64,000 nucleotides of DNA from Streptomyces xiamenensis. GTDB taxonomy: Bacteria > Actinomycetota > Actinomycetes > Streptomycetales > Streptomycetaceae. Below are positions 8,542-16,388 of the stretch, one piece after another (positions within the stretch are counted from its first letter, which is position 1; every line of letters starts with the position of its first letter). The notes beneath the pieces are model-generated. The model was not told the DNA's origin and searched no databases. It saw only the letters and a list, made by a program, of their open reading frames with translations. Location: assembly GCF_000993785.3 (NCBI RefSeq), contig NZ_CP009922.3, positions 4,340,001-4,404,000 on the forward strand. The letters run 5' to 3'. A program made the translations under genes and the position numbers.

Positions 8542-9906
8542 TCAGGCGGAGGCCAGGGGCAGCCCGGCATCCGTCGCGGCGTCAAAACCGTCGTCGACGG
8601 CGACCACGTCGCGGCCGGCCGCATCGAGCAGGGAGGCGGCGATCGCCGCGCGCATCCCGCCCGCGCAGTGCACCCACACCGTCCCGTCCGGAACCTCGCC
8701 GATACGGCCGTGCAGCTCGTGGATCGGGATGTGGACCGAGCCGTCGATGTAGCCGCCCACGCGCTCCGAGTCCCGGCGCACGTCCAGGACGGCCACCTCG
8801 TCGCCGCGCTCGCGCACCCGGGCGAGGTCGGCGAAGCGGGCACGCGGGAAGGAGGCGAGCTGCTCGCCCTCCCGGATCCAGCCGGCCGGGTCGCCGGTGG
8901 CGGCGGCGGCCGGGCGGTCGATGCCCACCCGCGCCAGCTCCCGCTGCGCGGCGCTGATCTGCCGGGGGGTGTCGGCGAGCAGGGTAACGGGCTTGCCCCA
9001 CGGGATCAGCCAGGCCAGGTAGGTGGCGAGCTTGCCCTCGCCCTCGAAGTTGAACGAGCCGGCCACGTGCCTCTCGGCGAAGGCCGTGCGGCTGCGCAGG
9101 TCCACCACCCACTCGCCCGCGGCCAGCCGGGAGGAGATCTCGCCCGCGTCCGCACGCTCGGGCGGGGTGAGGTCGAGGAGGGCGGGGCCGGCGGCGTTGG
9201 CCGGGCCCATGTGCGCGTAGTAGGCGGGCACGTCCTCCAGCCCGGCGAGCATCCGCTGAACGAAGGTGTCCAGGTCCAGGGTGAGCGCGTCGTTGCTGGT
9301 GCGTTCCCTGCCGATCGTGGTCGCGTCCCCCTCGGCCTGGGCGGAGGAGCAGAAGCTGCCGAACCCGTGGGTGGGCAGCACCGGCACCTCGTCGTCCAGC
9401 TCGTCGGCCAGGCGGTGGGCGGAGGCGTGCTGGGCCCGGGCCAGTTGCTGGGTCAGCCGGGGCTCCACCAGGTCGGGGCGGCCCACCGTGCCGATCAGCA
9501 GCGATCCGCCGGTGAACGCCGCCACGCCGCGCCCGTCCTGTTCCAGGACGTAGGAGGTGTGGTGCGGGGTGTGTCCGGGCGTGGCGATCGCCCGCAGGAC
9601 CAGATCCGCGTCCACGTCCACGGTGTCCCCGTCGCCGACCGGGGTGCGGGCGAAGGACACGTGCGCCGCGGCCGGCACCAGATAGGAGGCGCCGGTGACG
9701 CGGGCCAGCTCCAGGCCACCGCTGACGTAGTCGTTGTGGATGTGGGTCTCCGCCACGTACGCGATGGTCACCCCGCGCCTGGCGGCGGCGGCGATCACCT
9801 GGTCGATGTCGCGCGGCGGATCGATGACCACCGCGGCAGCGGCCCCGCCGGCCAGGTAGCTGCGGTTGCCCAGACCCTCGAACTCAAGGGTGTCGACGAA
9901 GAACAC
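8542..9906 (-). CDS. Persulfide dioxygenase-rhodanese fusion (MBL fold)
   Basis: A 454-residue enzyme that oxidises glutathione- or low-molecular-weight persulfide to sulfite and couples it to sulfur transfer. Residues 1-230 form the metallo-beta-lactamase fold with THIHNDYVSGG (HxHxD), GHTPHHTSY and LPTHGFGSFCSS. Two rhodanese domains follow. The first (~250-345) has no Cys at the loop (LLADTPRQI); the second (~355-450) keeps WVHCAGGMRAAI with the active Cys. The GTG at 9906 has GGAGGAG upstream. It is the first gene of the leftward operon and sits behind two operator repeats. Iron ligation and the pathway are known for the family; the exact thiol partner is unknown. Confidence 0.93.
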   Translation of the reverse strand: MFFVDTLEFEGLGNRSYLAGGAAAAVVIDPPRDIDQVIAAAARRGVTIAYVAETHIHNDYVSGGLELARVTGASYLVPAAAHVSFARTPVGDGDTVDVDADLVLRAIATPGHTPHHTSYVLEQDGRGVAAFTGGSLLIGTVGRPDLVEPRLTQQLARAQHASAHRLADELDDEVPVLPTHGFGSFCSSAQAEGDATTIGRERTSNDALTLDLDTFVQRMLAGLEDVPAYYAHMGPANAAGPALLDLTPPERADAGEISSRLAAGEWVVDLRSRTAFAERHVAGSFNFEGEGKLATYLAWLIPWGKPVTLLADTPRQISAAQRELARVGIDRPAAAATGDPAGWIREGEQLASFPRARFADLARVRERGDEVAVLDVRRDSERVGGYIDGSVHIPIHELHGRIGEVPDGTVWVHCAGGMRAAIAASLLDAAGRDVVAVDDGFDAATDAGLPLASA

Positions 9907-9932
9907 GACTGCCGCTCCTCCACGGGAATGGT

Positions 9933-9987
9933 GTACCCCGGGGGGTATTCGGTACCCACCCTAACAGGGGTACCCCGGGGGGTATTC
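9933..9987. promoter_or_regulatory. Tandem CstR-type operators in the divergent sulfur promoter
   Basis: The 18-bp sequence GTACCCCGGGGGGTATTC occurs twice, at 9933-9950 and 9970-9987, 37 bp apart. Each holds TACCC-N4-GGGTA, as at the repressor's own promoter. The region lies between the divergent persulfide dioxygenase and DUF302 genes and can control both. Confidence 0.8.
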
Positions 9988-10101
9988 CTGTGGTGCTGGG
10001 CGTCCCCGGAACCCCGGGTGCGGCATTGCGTCCACCGCGCCGGGTACCCGGCGCAGTATCAAGGAGCCGGGTTCTCCGCCTCACCGAAGGAGCAGCGCAC
10101 C

Positions 10102-10497
10102 GTGCCCTACGACCGCACCGTCCGCCTGGCCGTCACCGACTTCGACGCCGCCACCACCGCCGTCCGCCAGGCCCTGGCCGACCAGGGGTTCGGCATCCTC
10201 ACCGAGATCGATGTCCGGGCCACGCTGAAGGCCAAGCTCGGCCACGACATGGAGGAGTACCTCATCCTGGGCGCCTGCAACCCGCCGCTCGCCCACCGGG
10301 CCCTGGAGGCCGACCGCTCCATCGGCCTGCTCCTGCCCTGCAACGTCGTCGTCCGCCGCGACGGCGACCACGTGCTCGTCCAGGCACTCGACCCGGACAC
10401 CATGGTCACCCTCACCGGCCTGGATTCCCTCAAACCCGTAGCCGACGAGGCCACCGCCCGGCTCGACGCCGCGCTCGGCGCCCTGGCCGCCACCTGA
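10102..10497 (+). CDS. DUF302 domain protein
   Basis: A 131-residue single-domain DUF302 protein, a compact alpha/beta fold often found beside sulfur-oxidation and metal genes and of no settled function. It shows the hallmarks GFGILTEIDVRATLKAKLG, LGACNPPLAHRALEAD and GLLLPCNVVVRRDG. The conserved Cys residues in GACNPP and LPCNV are candidates for thiol chemistry. The GTG at 10102 is preceded by GAAGGAG. It is divergent from the persulfide dioxygenase across the shared operators, so it is probably part of the same regulon. Confidence 0.88.
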   Translation: MPYDRTVRLAVTDFDAATTAVRQALADQGFGILTEIDVRATLKAKLGHDMEEYLILGACNPPLAHRALEADRSIGLLLPCNVVVRRDGDHVLVQALDPDTMVTLTGLDSLKPVADEATARLDAALGALAAT

Positions 10498-10610
10498 CCT
10501 CTCCCCGGTTCGGCATCCGGCCGACCCCGGCACGCGACGCCATCGGCGTCCGGGCGAAGGGACAACCGGGAAGAACACCCCGGTCGTCTCCCGGGCCCCT
10601 CTCCACGCCG

Positions 10611-10649
10611 ATGGCCCCTCCCACGCTCACCGAACGCGGAAGGGGCCAT
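10611..10649. terminator. Terminator downstream of the truncated oxidoreductase copy
   Basis: Imperfect 15-bp stem (10611-10625 with 10635-10649, two mismatches) between the DUF302 gene and the oxidoreductase remnant. A corresponding hairpin follows the intact gene at 15977, so each copy of the repeat kept its own terminator. Confidence 0.65.
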
Positions 10650-10652
10650 GGC

Positions 10653-11024
10653 GTTGGGCCGCCGTACGGGCGCCGGCCGTTACAGCGCGACCAGGACCTT
10701 GCCGCGGTTGCCCTCCTGGCCGGTGTACAGGGAGCGGTACGCGCCCGGCAGCGCGTCGAAGCCCTGGTGGATGGTCTGGTGGTAGACCAGCTCACCCTTG
10801 CGGATCAGCCCGCCCACCTCCTCGTGCAGTGCCTCGACCATCTCCTCCGTGTACCACTCGTCGGCGAAGATCCCGCGGATCGTGGTGCGCGGGAACATGA
10901 TGTACGGCAGCAGCCGCGGCCCCGTCCAGTCCCCGTTGACCGTGGTCGCCCACTGCCAGCACACCGCGACCTGGGAGTGCACGTTGAGCATCGTGAACAC
11001 CGCGTCCGTCACGGTGCCGCCCAG
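10653..11024. repeat. 372-bp direct repeat, left copy
   Basis: Aligned without gaps to 16017-16388 with about seven mismatches (~98% identity). It covers the 3' end of the MDR oxidoreductase gene plus ~27 bp beyond its stop. The two copies bracket the lasso-peptide cassette. Confidence 0.95.
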
Positions 11025-11081
11025 CCAGATATCCGTCCGGCCGGAATCGGTCACTCCGTTCTCTGGCTCATCCATGCGCAA
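10680..11081 (-). pseudogene. 3' fragment of the PTM-cluster MDR oxidoreductase
   Basis: The frame encodes the last ~115 residues of the NADP-dependent oxidoreductase at 16044-17108 (from LGGTVTDAVFTMLNVHSQVA to GQEGNRGKVLVAL) with identical protein sequence. Every base difference inside it is synonymous, and the stop is TAA instead of TAG. The Rossmann domain and N-terminus are missing. The frame is opened by ~19 unrelated codons from the junction at 11024. It is a non-functional remnant, but it shows that the sequence was still under coding constraint until recently. Confidence 0.88.
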
Positions 11082-11087
11082 CGTCCC

Positions 11088-12395
11088 TCACCGAAGTCTG
11101 GTCAGAGTGAGGAGTTCGCGGACGCCGCCGGCACGGGGGTGACGTTGGGAGAGTTCAGTGACGATGGCGCGGATCGAGGCCCGGTCGCGGATTTCGGCCG
11201 GGGCGATGTGGTGGGCGCCAAGGAGTGCTTGGGCGGTCTCCTCGGGCTTGCCCCATCGCCACCATGCCCGGGCCATGTCGGTGTGGTAGCGGCCCCGGCG
11301 TTCGGCAGTGGAGAACTGAGCCGGGTTGAGAGTGCGGCCTGCGGCGACGGCGGCCCCGGCGTCGCCGAGGGACCACAGCACGCCCACCTTGTAGAGGGTG
11401 ACAGTGGCGGTGGAGATGTGGCAGGAGCGCATGCTGGGTAGTTGCGCGGCGGCACGTTCGGCGTCGTGGATCATCTCCAGCGCCCGCTCGCGGTCACCCG
11501 CTTCTGCTGCGGCGTATGAGGCGGTGCACAGCATCTGTGCGAGGGCCGCCGCTTGGGCGGGGGTCGACGGGCCGGCAGCGTCGAGGGCGGCGGCAGCCTG
11601 AAGAGTGACGTGCTGGGCGATGGTTGCGCGGCCTTCGTGCCGCAGGACAATGCTGAGTGCTCGCGCGGACGACGCGGCAGCGAGTGGGGAGCCGGAGATG
11701 CGGGCGTAGATGGTGGAGCGGTCGGCGGTGATCCGGGCGGAGCGCCTCTGTCCGATCTTGGAGAGGGCTTCGGTGGCCAGGTCGTAACAGGCGGCGAGCC
11801 GGGCGTAGTCGGCGCCCTCGCCGGTGTCCGCACGGGCTTCGGCGGTGGCCAGGAGGTCCGGCAGCGCCCGCATGAGCCGGGGGTGATCGCCCCCGTCGAA
11901 CAGCGCGCGGGCCTGGCGGTACTCGGTGACAACGCGGTCAGGGGTCGGGGCGGCTCGTGGTGCGGGCGAGACGTCCAGCGCGTCATCAAGAGCGGTGAGG
12001 ACACTGAGCGGTACGGCGGCGGCACCGGCGCCGAGTACGGACCGGCGTTTCATCGGATCCTCCTCAAAACCCCCGCGGCCCCCCTGATGGGTGGGGGTAA
12101 CTGTAGTGCGAGGAGGAGCGTCGGGCGCCATTCCGAGTGCTGCGGCGAACAGGCTCTGTGGGATGGCGAGGGCGTCAGTCAGCCGGTTGAGCATGTCGAT
12201 GTCGGTCGCCGGGCGTACGCCCGTCTCCAGGCGGCTGACGGCCGAGGCGGAGTACCCGGCCGCCTTGCCGAGGTCCGCTTGCCTCCAGCCGCGTTGCTGT
12301 CGGGCCCAGCGGATCAGCCCGGCGATGTCGCCCCCCTTGATGAGCGCCCGGGCTCGTGCGGAGTACCAGTCAGGTACGAGTGGCTGTGCCTGCAT
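11088..12395 (-). CDS. XRE-family regulator with C-terminal TPR-like domain
   Basis: A 435-residue probable transcription regulator. Residues ~24-85 form a helix-turn-helix (LIRWARQQRGWRQADLGKAA, then GYSASAVSRLETGVRP). A linker contains KRRSVLGAGAAAVPLSV, a hydrophobic stretch common in Streptomyces XRE/TPR proteins. The rest is Ala-rich helical repeats resembling tetratricopeptides. The ATG at 12395 is divergent from the lasso precursor with 204 bp between, so it is the obvious candidate regulator of the cassette. The effector is unknown. Confidence 0.85.
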   Translation of the reverse strand: MQAQPLVPDWYSARARALIKGGDIAGLIRWARQQRGWRQADLGKAAGYSASAVSRLETGVRPATDIDMLNRLTDALAIPQSLFAAALGMAPDAPPRTTVTPTHQGGRGGFEEDPMKRRSVLGAGAAAVPLSVLTALDDALDVSPAPRAAPTPDRVVTEYRQARALFDGGDHPRLMRALPDLLATAEARADTGEGADYARLAACYDLATEALSKIGQRRSARITADRSTIYARISGSPLAAASSARALSIVLRHEGRATIAQHVTLQAAAALDAAGPSTPAQAAALAQMLCTASYAAAEAGDRERALEMIHDAERAAAQLPSMRSCHISTATVTLYKVGVLWSLGDAGAAVAAGRTLNPAQFSTAERRGRYHTDMARAWWRWGKPEETAQALLGAHHIAPAEIRDRASIRAIVTELSQRHPRAGGVRELLTLTRLR

Positions 12396-12599
12396 GACCG
12401 CCCCCAGAAACGCAGCGGGACATCAACTGATCCACGGTAGCGAGCCGGCCGCGGCCGGGTCGAGGCCGTATGCGCAGCACGCACGCGGTGTGCACGGCCC
12501 GGGAAATCCCTCGGTGGCCGGCCGGGGCGGCGGTGTGATGGGAGGGCAGCACAGACCCCGGGCAACCTGGCCCGAAGCGCATGCGGAAGGAGAACTGTG

Positions 12600-12731
12600 A
12601 TGGACATCCACACCGAGACGAACGAGATCGAGGCGCCGATGGTCGTTGACCTCGGCGACCTGGTCGCCCTGACCCTCGGCCAGGGCAAGGGCAGCAGCGA
12701 GGACAAGCGTCGCGCCTACAACCACCACTGA
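12600..12731 (+). CDS. Lasso-peptide precursor, albusnodin-like
   Basis: A 43-residue precursor too short for ordinary ORF calls. GGAAGGAG at 12585-12592 places the ATG at 12600. The predicted leader is residues 1-26, ending ALTL with the conserved penultimate Thr; the predicted core is GQGKGSSEDKRRAYNHH (17 residues). Gly1 with Glu8 or Asp9 can form the macrolactam. The core closely resembles albusnodin as I recall it (GQGGGQSEDKRRAYNC), including the Lys10 that is acetylated there. This core adds a second Lys at position 4 and ends in His-His rather than Cys. Cyclase, peptidase and acetyltransferase genes follow in order. Confidence 0.9.
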   Translation: MDIHTETNEIEAPMVVDLGDLVALTLGQGKGSSEDKRRAYNHH

Positions 12732-12740
12732 TCCCGTGAA

Positions 12741-12777
12741 GGTGTGGCACCCGGGCCCCCAACCCGGGTGCCGCACC
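12741..12777 (+). terminator. Hairpin between lasso precursor and cyclase (attenuator)
   Basis: A 15-bp stem (12741-12755 with 12763-12777, one G-T pair) with a seven-base loop starts 9 bp after the precursor stop. Partial termination here would give more precursor than enzyme mRNA, as in many RiPP operons. Confidence 0.75.
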
Positions 12778-12813
12778 CTCCGCCGTTCAGGTCCCAGACC
12801 CGGAAGGAGACGC

Positions 12814-14622
12814 ATGTTCTTCGGAGGATTCACGGTCGGTTGTAGTGACGGGCTCCGCCCTCATGGCACCGAATACGCCGACGCGGCCCGCTCCGTGTGG
12901 AGCGACCCGATGATGGTCCGGGCCGTCAGCGGAGCAGACGGTGGCACGGTGATGGTGCTGGGGCGTTGCGGTGCGTCCGAAGCCGAGCTGGGCACGGTGG
13001 CCGGCGGGCCACTGCCGGAGGATGTGACCTGGCGGTGGCCCGGTACCTACACCGTCGTGGAGCACCGGGCCGAAGGCGTCGTGCTGCATACCGATCCGGC
13101 CGGGGCCATGCCCCTCTACGCGGCGGAGTTCGGGGGCGGCTGGGCCTGGTCGAGCTCGACCCGGGCTCTCGCCGCGCTGACCGGGGCCGCTCTCAGCGCG
13201 GAACGCCTGGCGGTATCGGTCTTCGCTTCGTACGTTCCGGCGGCCGGTGCTCGGTCCTTCTTCACCGGTGTACGGCTGCTGGCACCGGGCTCGCGGGTGT
13301 GGCTGCCTTCGGACGGGGGCACGCCACGCTGTACAACCGTGTGGCGGCCGGACCCGGTGCCCGGTGATCCGGCCCGCCGATTCCGGGTCGTGCTCCAGGC
13401 CGCGGTCGAGTACCGGACGGTCCTGGACCCAGAGGTGTCGTGCGATCTGTCGGGCGGGCTGGATTCCAGCACATTGGCACTGCTCGCCGCTGCGGCCCGT
13501 CCCGCCGAGGGCCACCTGAACGGCGTCACCGTCCACCCGGACGACGACACCAGCGGTGCCGACCTCCACTACGCGCGGCTGGCGGCCGCCCGCGACCCCC
13601 GGATCGCGCACCACCTGCTCTCCCTCGGCACCGAGCAACTGCCCTACACGGACATCACCGCGGTGCCAGCCACCGACGAGCCCGCCCCTTCCACCCTGGC
13701 CCGCGCCCGTCTGGAATACCAACTCGCCTGGATGAAGTCCGAGTTCGGCACACGCACGCACATGACCGGCGACGGCGGAGACAGTGTGCTGTTCGTACCG
13801 CCCGCTCACCTCGCCGATCTGCTGCGGCATCGCCGGTGGGCACGGGCGGTGAGCGAAGCGACGGGCTGGGCCCGGCTGCGGCACACCGCCGTCCTGCCAC
13901 TGCTGAACGATGCCCGTCGGCTGGCCGGTGTCAGCCGGGCGGATGCCTTCGCCGACCTCGCGCACACCGTGGAGAGCGCCGGCCACCCCGCCGGGGAGGA
14001 CCGGGGTGATGTCACCTGGGTGCCGCAGCTACCGATGCCACCGTGGATCACCGAGAAGGCCCGCAGCCTGCTTGCCGGCGGACTCCGGCGCGCCGCCACC
14101 GAAGCGGACCCACTGCCCGGTCTGGACCTCGGGCCCCGGGTCCTGGTGGATGAGATCCGGGAGCTCGCCCGTACCGCGGCCGCCGACGCCCAGTTGGCCG
14201 ACCAGCAGGGCGTTGAGCTGCACAATCCGTTTCTGGACGCGCACGTTGTCGATGCCGTGCTGCGGACCGAGCTGCGGTCCCGCCCGCCCTTGTACGCCTA
14301 CAAGCCCGTCCTGCGCCGGGCGATGTGCCGTGTACTGCCGCCCCAGCTCGCTGCCCGCACCACCAAGGGCAGCTTCAACACAGCCCACTACACCGGGATG
14401 CGCGCGAACCTGCCGGCGCTGACCGACCTCACCGAGGGACATCTGGCCGGGCTGGGGATCATCGAGCCGGGTCTGCTCCGCACGCACCTGGCCCAGGGAG
14501 CCGCCGGCGTTCCCATGCCACTCGCAGCGATCGAACAGTTCCTCACGACCGAGGCATGGCTGCACGCCCTCCACCGTGCCCCGGCCCTTGTCTGGACCCG
14601 GGAGGAAAACGCCCATGTCTGA
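12814..14622 (+). CDS. Lasso-peptide cyclase (asparagine-synthetase-like, C protein)
   Basis: A 602-residue ATP-dependent macrolactam synthetase of the McjC type. It adenylates the ring Asp/Glu side chain of the core and joins it to the freed N-terminal amine. The C-terminal synthetase domain begins near residue 195. The PPi loop is DLSGGLDSS (~212) and a second ATP/Mg motif is MTGDGGDSVLF (~316). The N-terminal glutaminase-like region lacks the Cys2 nucleophile, as expected for a cyclase. The ATG at 12814 follows GGAAGGAG. It overlaps the next gene by 8 bases. Confidence 0.92.
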   Translation: MFFGGFTVGCSDGLRPHGTEYADAARSVWSDPMMVRAVSGADGGTVMVLGRCGASEAELGTVAGGPLPEDVTWRWPGTYTVVEHRAEGVVLHTDPAGAMPLYAAEFGGGWAWSSSTRALAALTGAALSAERLAVSVFASYVPAAGARSFFTGVRLLAPGSRVWLPSDGGTPRCTTVWRPDPVPGDPARRFRVVLQAAVEYRTVLDPEVSCDLSGGLDSSTLALLAAAARPAEGHLNGVTVHPDDDTSGADLHYARLAAARDPRIAHHLLSLGTEQLPYTDITAVPATDEPAPSTLARARLEYQLAWMKSEFGTRTHMTGDGGDSVLFVPPAHLADLLRHRRWARAVSEATGWARLRHTAVLPLLNDARRLAGVSRADAFADLAHTVESAGHPAGEDRGDVTWVPQLPMPPWITEKARSLLAGGLRRAATEADPLPGLDLGPRVLVDEIRELARTAAADAQLADQQGVELHNPFLDAHVVDAVLRTELRSRPPLYAYKPVLRRAMCRVLPPQLAARTTKGSFNTAHYTGMRANLPALTDLTEGHLAGLGIIEPGLLRTHLAQGAAGVPMPLAAIEQFLTTEAWLHALHRAPALVWTREENAHV

Positions 14623-15343
14623 TCCGCCCGCGCATGCCACCTGTCCCCCGAGCGTCCGCGCGGTGGACCTCGGGCATGTCCTGGTTCTCATCAACTACCG
14701 TTCTGGCAGGGCACAATGCCTCCTGCCCGCCGCTGCGCCGCGGTGGTGTGCCGCAGCCCGTACCGGCGACCTCACCCCACTCGGAGACACGCTCACCAGC
14801 CGTTTGCTCGACCTGGGTCTGATTGTTCCCACAGAGCACCCCCAGCCGTGGCCCGTCCCCATCCCGGCCACTGCCCGAGTCGGTGGAGGCGGCGACGAGC
14901 ACCGCGCCGGTATCGTCCGGCCGGCCCATGTCCCTCTGCGCTCTGTTGTCCGAGCGGGCGCGGCTCTCGCCCGGGTCTTCATGGTCACCAGGGGGACTCA
15001 GGGCATGCAGCGGATCATCTCCCTGCTCAACTACGCCAACACCAATGTCCGCTGCAACCGCCCGGCTACCGAGGCCGAAGCCACCGCCGCCGTGCAGGCG
15101 GTCCGCCGGGCAGGCTGGTACTCGCCGGGCAGAACCGCGTGTCTGGAGGAGTCGGCTGCCGCCCTGCTGCTGCTGGCCGCTCAGGGCCGCAGGGCCCAGT
15201 GGTGTCATGGCGTCGCGCCAGACCCGGTGCGGCTCCATGCCTGGGTGCAGACTGTGGACGGCGCCACCGTCGCCGAGCCGGGGTCCACCGGCGCCTACAC
15301 CCCCGTCCTCACCATCGGAGACCGCCATCAGCACCCCGACTGA
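14615..15343 (+). CDS. Lasso-peptide B protein: fused RRE and leader peptidase
   Basis: A 242-residue fusion of the leader-binding B1 (PqqD-like RRE) and the transglutaminase-like protease B2. Residues ~15-75 (VRAVDLGHVLVLINYRSG and following) form the RRE. Residues ~115-235 hold the protease with catalytic Cys176 (RTACLEES) and His208 (LHAWV). The third member of the triad is probably Asp215 or Glu221. It removes the 26-residue leader so that the cyclase can act. The ATG at 14615 lies inside the cyclase stop region with GGGAGG upstream. B1 and B2 are often separate genes in Streptomyces; here they are one. Confidence 0.9.
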   Translation: MSDPPAHATCPPSVRAVDLGHVLVLINYRSGRAQCLLPAAAPRWCAAARTGDLTPLGDTLTSRLLDLGLIVPTEHPQPWPVPIPATARVGGGGDEHRAGIVRPAHVPLRSVVRAGAALARVFMVTRGTQGMQRIISLLNYANTNVRCNRPATEAEATAAVQAVRRAGWYSPGRTACLEESAAALLLLAAQGRRAQWCHGVAPDPVRLHAWVQTVDGATVAEPGSTGAYTPVLTIGDRHQHPD

Positions 15344-15911
15344 CCCGATTCTGTGGCTGCGCAACGAGAAGTGCGGCCTCGGCCCGTACCGTACCGACCT
15401 CGTCGAGACCTACTGGCGGTGGGAGCAGGACCCAGCCCTCATGATCGGATACGGCCGCCAGGCCCCCGAAAGTCTCGACGCCAGGACCGAGGGCATGCGC
15501 CGGCAGCAGGGCGGCGACAATATCCGCTTCACCCTCTACGACCTCACCACCGGCGGTGAGCCGACGCCGGCCGGGGTGGCCACTCTGCTGCCCGACCACA
15601 GCGTCCGCTGTGCGGAGTATGTCGTCATGCTCGGCAACGAGTTCCGCGGGCACGGCCTGGGGACGGCCGCCACCCGGCTCGTTCTGGACTACGCCTGGCA
15701 CGTCACGAACCTGCGGATGGTCTGGCTCTCCGTCCTCGCCCCGAACGCCGCCGCGATCCGCGCCTACGAGAACGCGGGCTTCCAACCGGCCGGCCGACTT
15801 CGTCAGGCCGGGTACTGGCGAGGCAAGCCGTGCGACGAGATCATCATGGACGCCCTCGCATCGGACTTCACGGGTCTCTCCGTCATCTCCGACCCCGCAC
15901 AGCCTTCTTGA
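15237..15911 (+). CDS. GNAT acetyltransferase of the lasso cassette (probable core Lys acetylase)
   Basis: A RimJ/RimL-like GNAT. The acetyl-CoA loop is GNEFRGHGLGTAATRLVL, followed by WLSVLAPNAAAIRAYENAGF. It is downstream of a precursor whose core keeps the Lys that is acetylated in albusnodin, so it probably acetylates Lys10 and perhaps Lys4. The start is uncertain. The family-like sequence begins about ILWLRNEKCGLG (15348), yet no ATG, GTG or TTG lies in frame between 15240 and 15440. The coordinate given is the nearest upstream ATG, inside the B gene. A GGAG box at 15317 would fit a rare ATC start at 15327, and CTG codons at 15351 and 15357 are other options. Confidence 0.85.
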   Translation: MPGCRLWTAPPSPSRGPPAPTPPSSPSETAISTPTDPILWLRNEKCGLGPYRTDLVETYWRWEQDPALMIGYGRQAPESLDARTEGMRRQQGGDNIRFTLYDLTTGGEPTPAGVATLLPDHSVRCAEYVVMLGNEFRGHGLGTAATRLVLDYAWHVTNLRMVWLSVLAPNAAAIRAYENAGFQPAGRLRQAGYWRGKPCDEIIMDALASDFTGLSVISDPAQPS

Positions 15912-15976
15912 GATCGGGGCCTCACCGCGATCCTGCGCACGACAGCACATCCGCGCGGTCGGCAGCGCATAGCGCC

Positions 15977-16011
15977 GGCCCTTTCCGCGTGTGAAGAAAG
16001 CGGAAAGGGCC
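15977..16011. terminator. Bidirectional terminator between lasso cassette and PTM cluster
   Basis: Perfect 12-bp stem (15977-15988 with 16000-16011), 11-base loop, between the convergent acetyltransferase and MDR oxidoreductase genes. Confidence 0.85.
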
Positions 16012-16016
16012 AGCGT

Positions 16017-16388
16017 GTTGGGCCGCCGTACGGGCGCCGGCGGCTACAGCGCGACCAGGACCTTGCCCCGGTTGCCCTCCTGGCCGGTGTACAGCGAGCG
16101 GTACGCGCCCGGCAGCGCGTCGAAGCCCTGGTGGATGGTCTGGTGGTAGACCAGCTCACCCTTGCGGATCAGCCCACCCACCTCCTCGTGCAGCGCCTCG
16201 ACCATCTCCTCCGTGTACCACTCGTCGGCGAAGATCCCCCGGATCGTGGTGCGCGGGAACATGATGTACGGCAGCAGCCGCGGCCCCGTCCAGTCCCCGT
16301 TGACCGTGGTCGCCCACTGCCAGCACACCGCGACCTGGGAGTGCACGTTGAGCATCGTGAACACCGCGTCCGTCACGGTGCCGCCCAG
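16017..16388. repeat. 372-bp direct repeat, right copy (in the intact gene)
   Basis: Partner of 10653-11024, with the same orientation and a constant offset of 5,364 bp with no indels. It is the 3' end of the intact MDR oxidoreductase. Homology stops abruptly at 16388. Confidence 0.95.

Noticed and set aside
10680..11081. Independent small oxidoreductase gene
   Set aside because: It is identical in protein to the end of the 16-kb gene, lacks the NADP fold, and its first ~19 codons are unrelated junction sequence.
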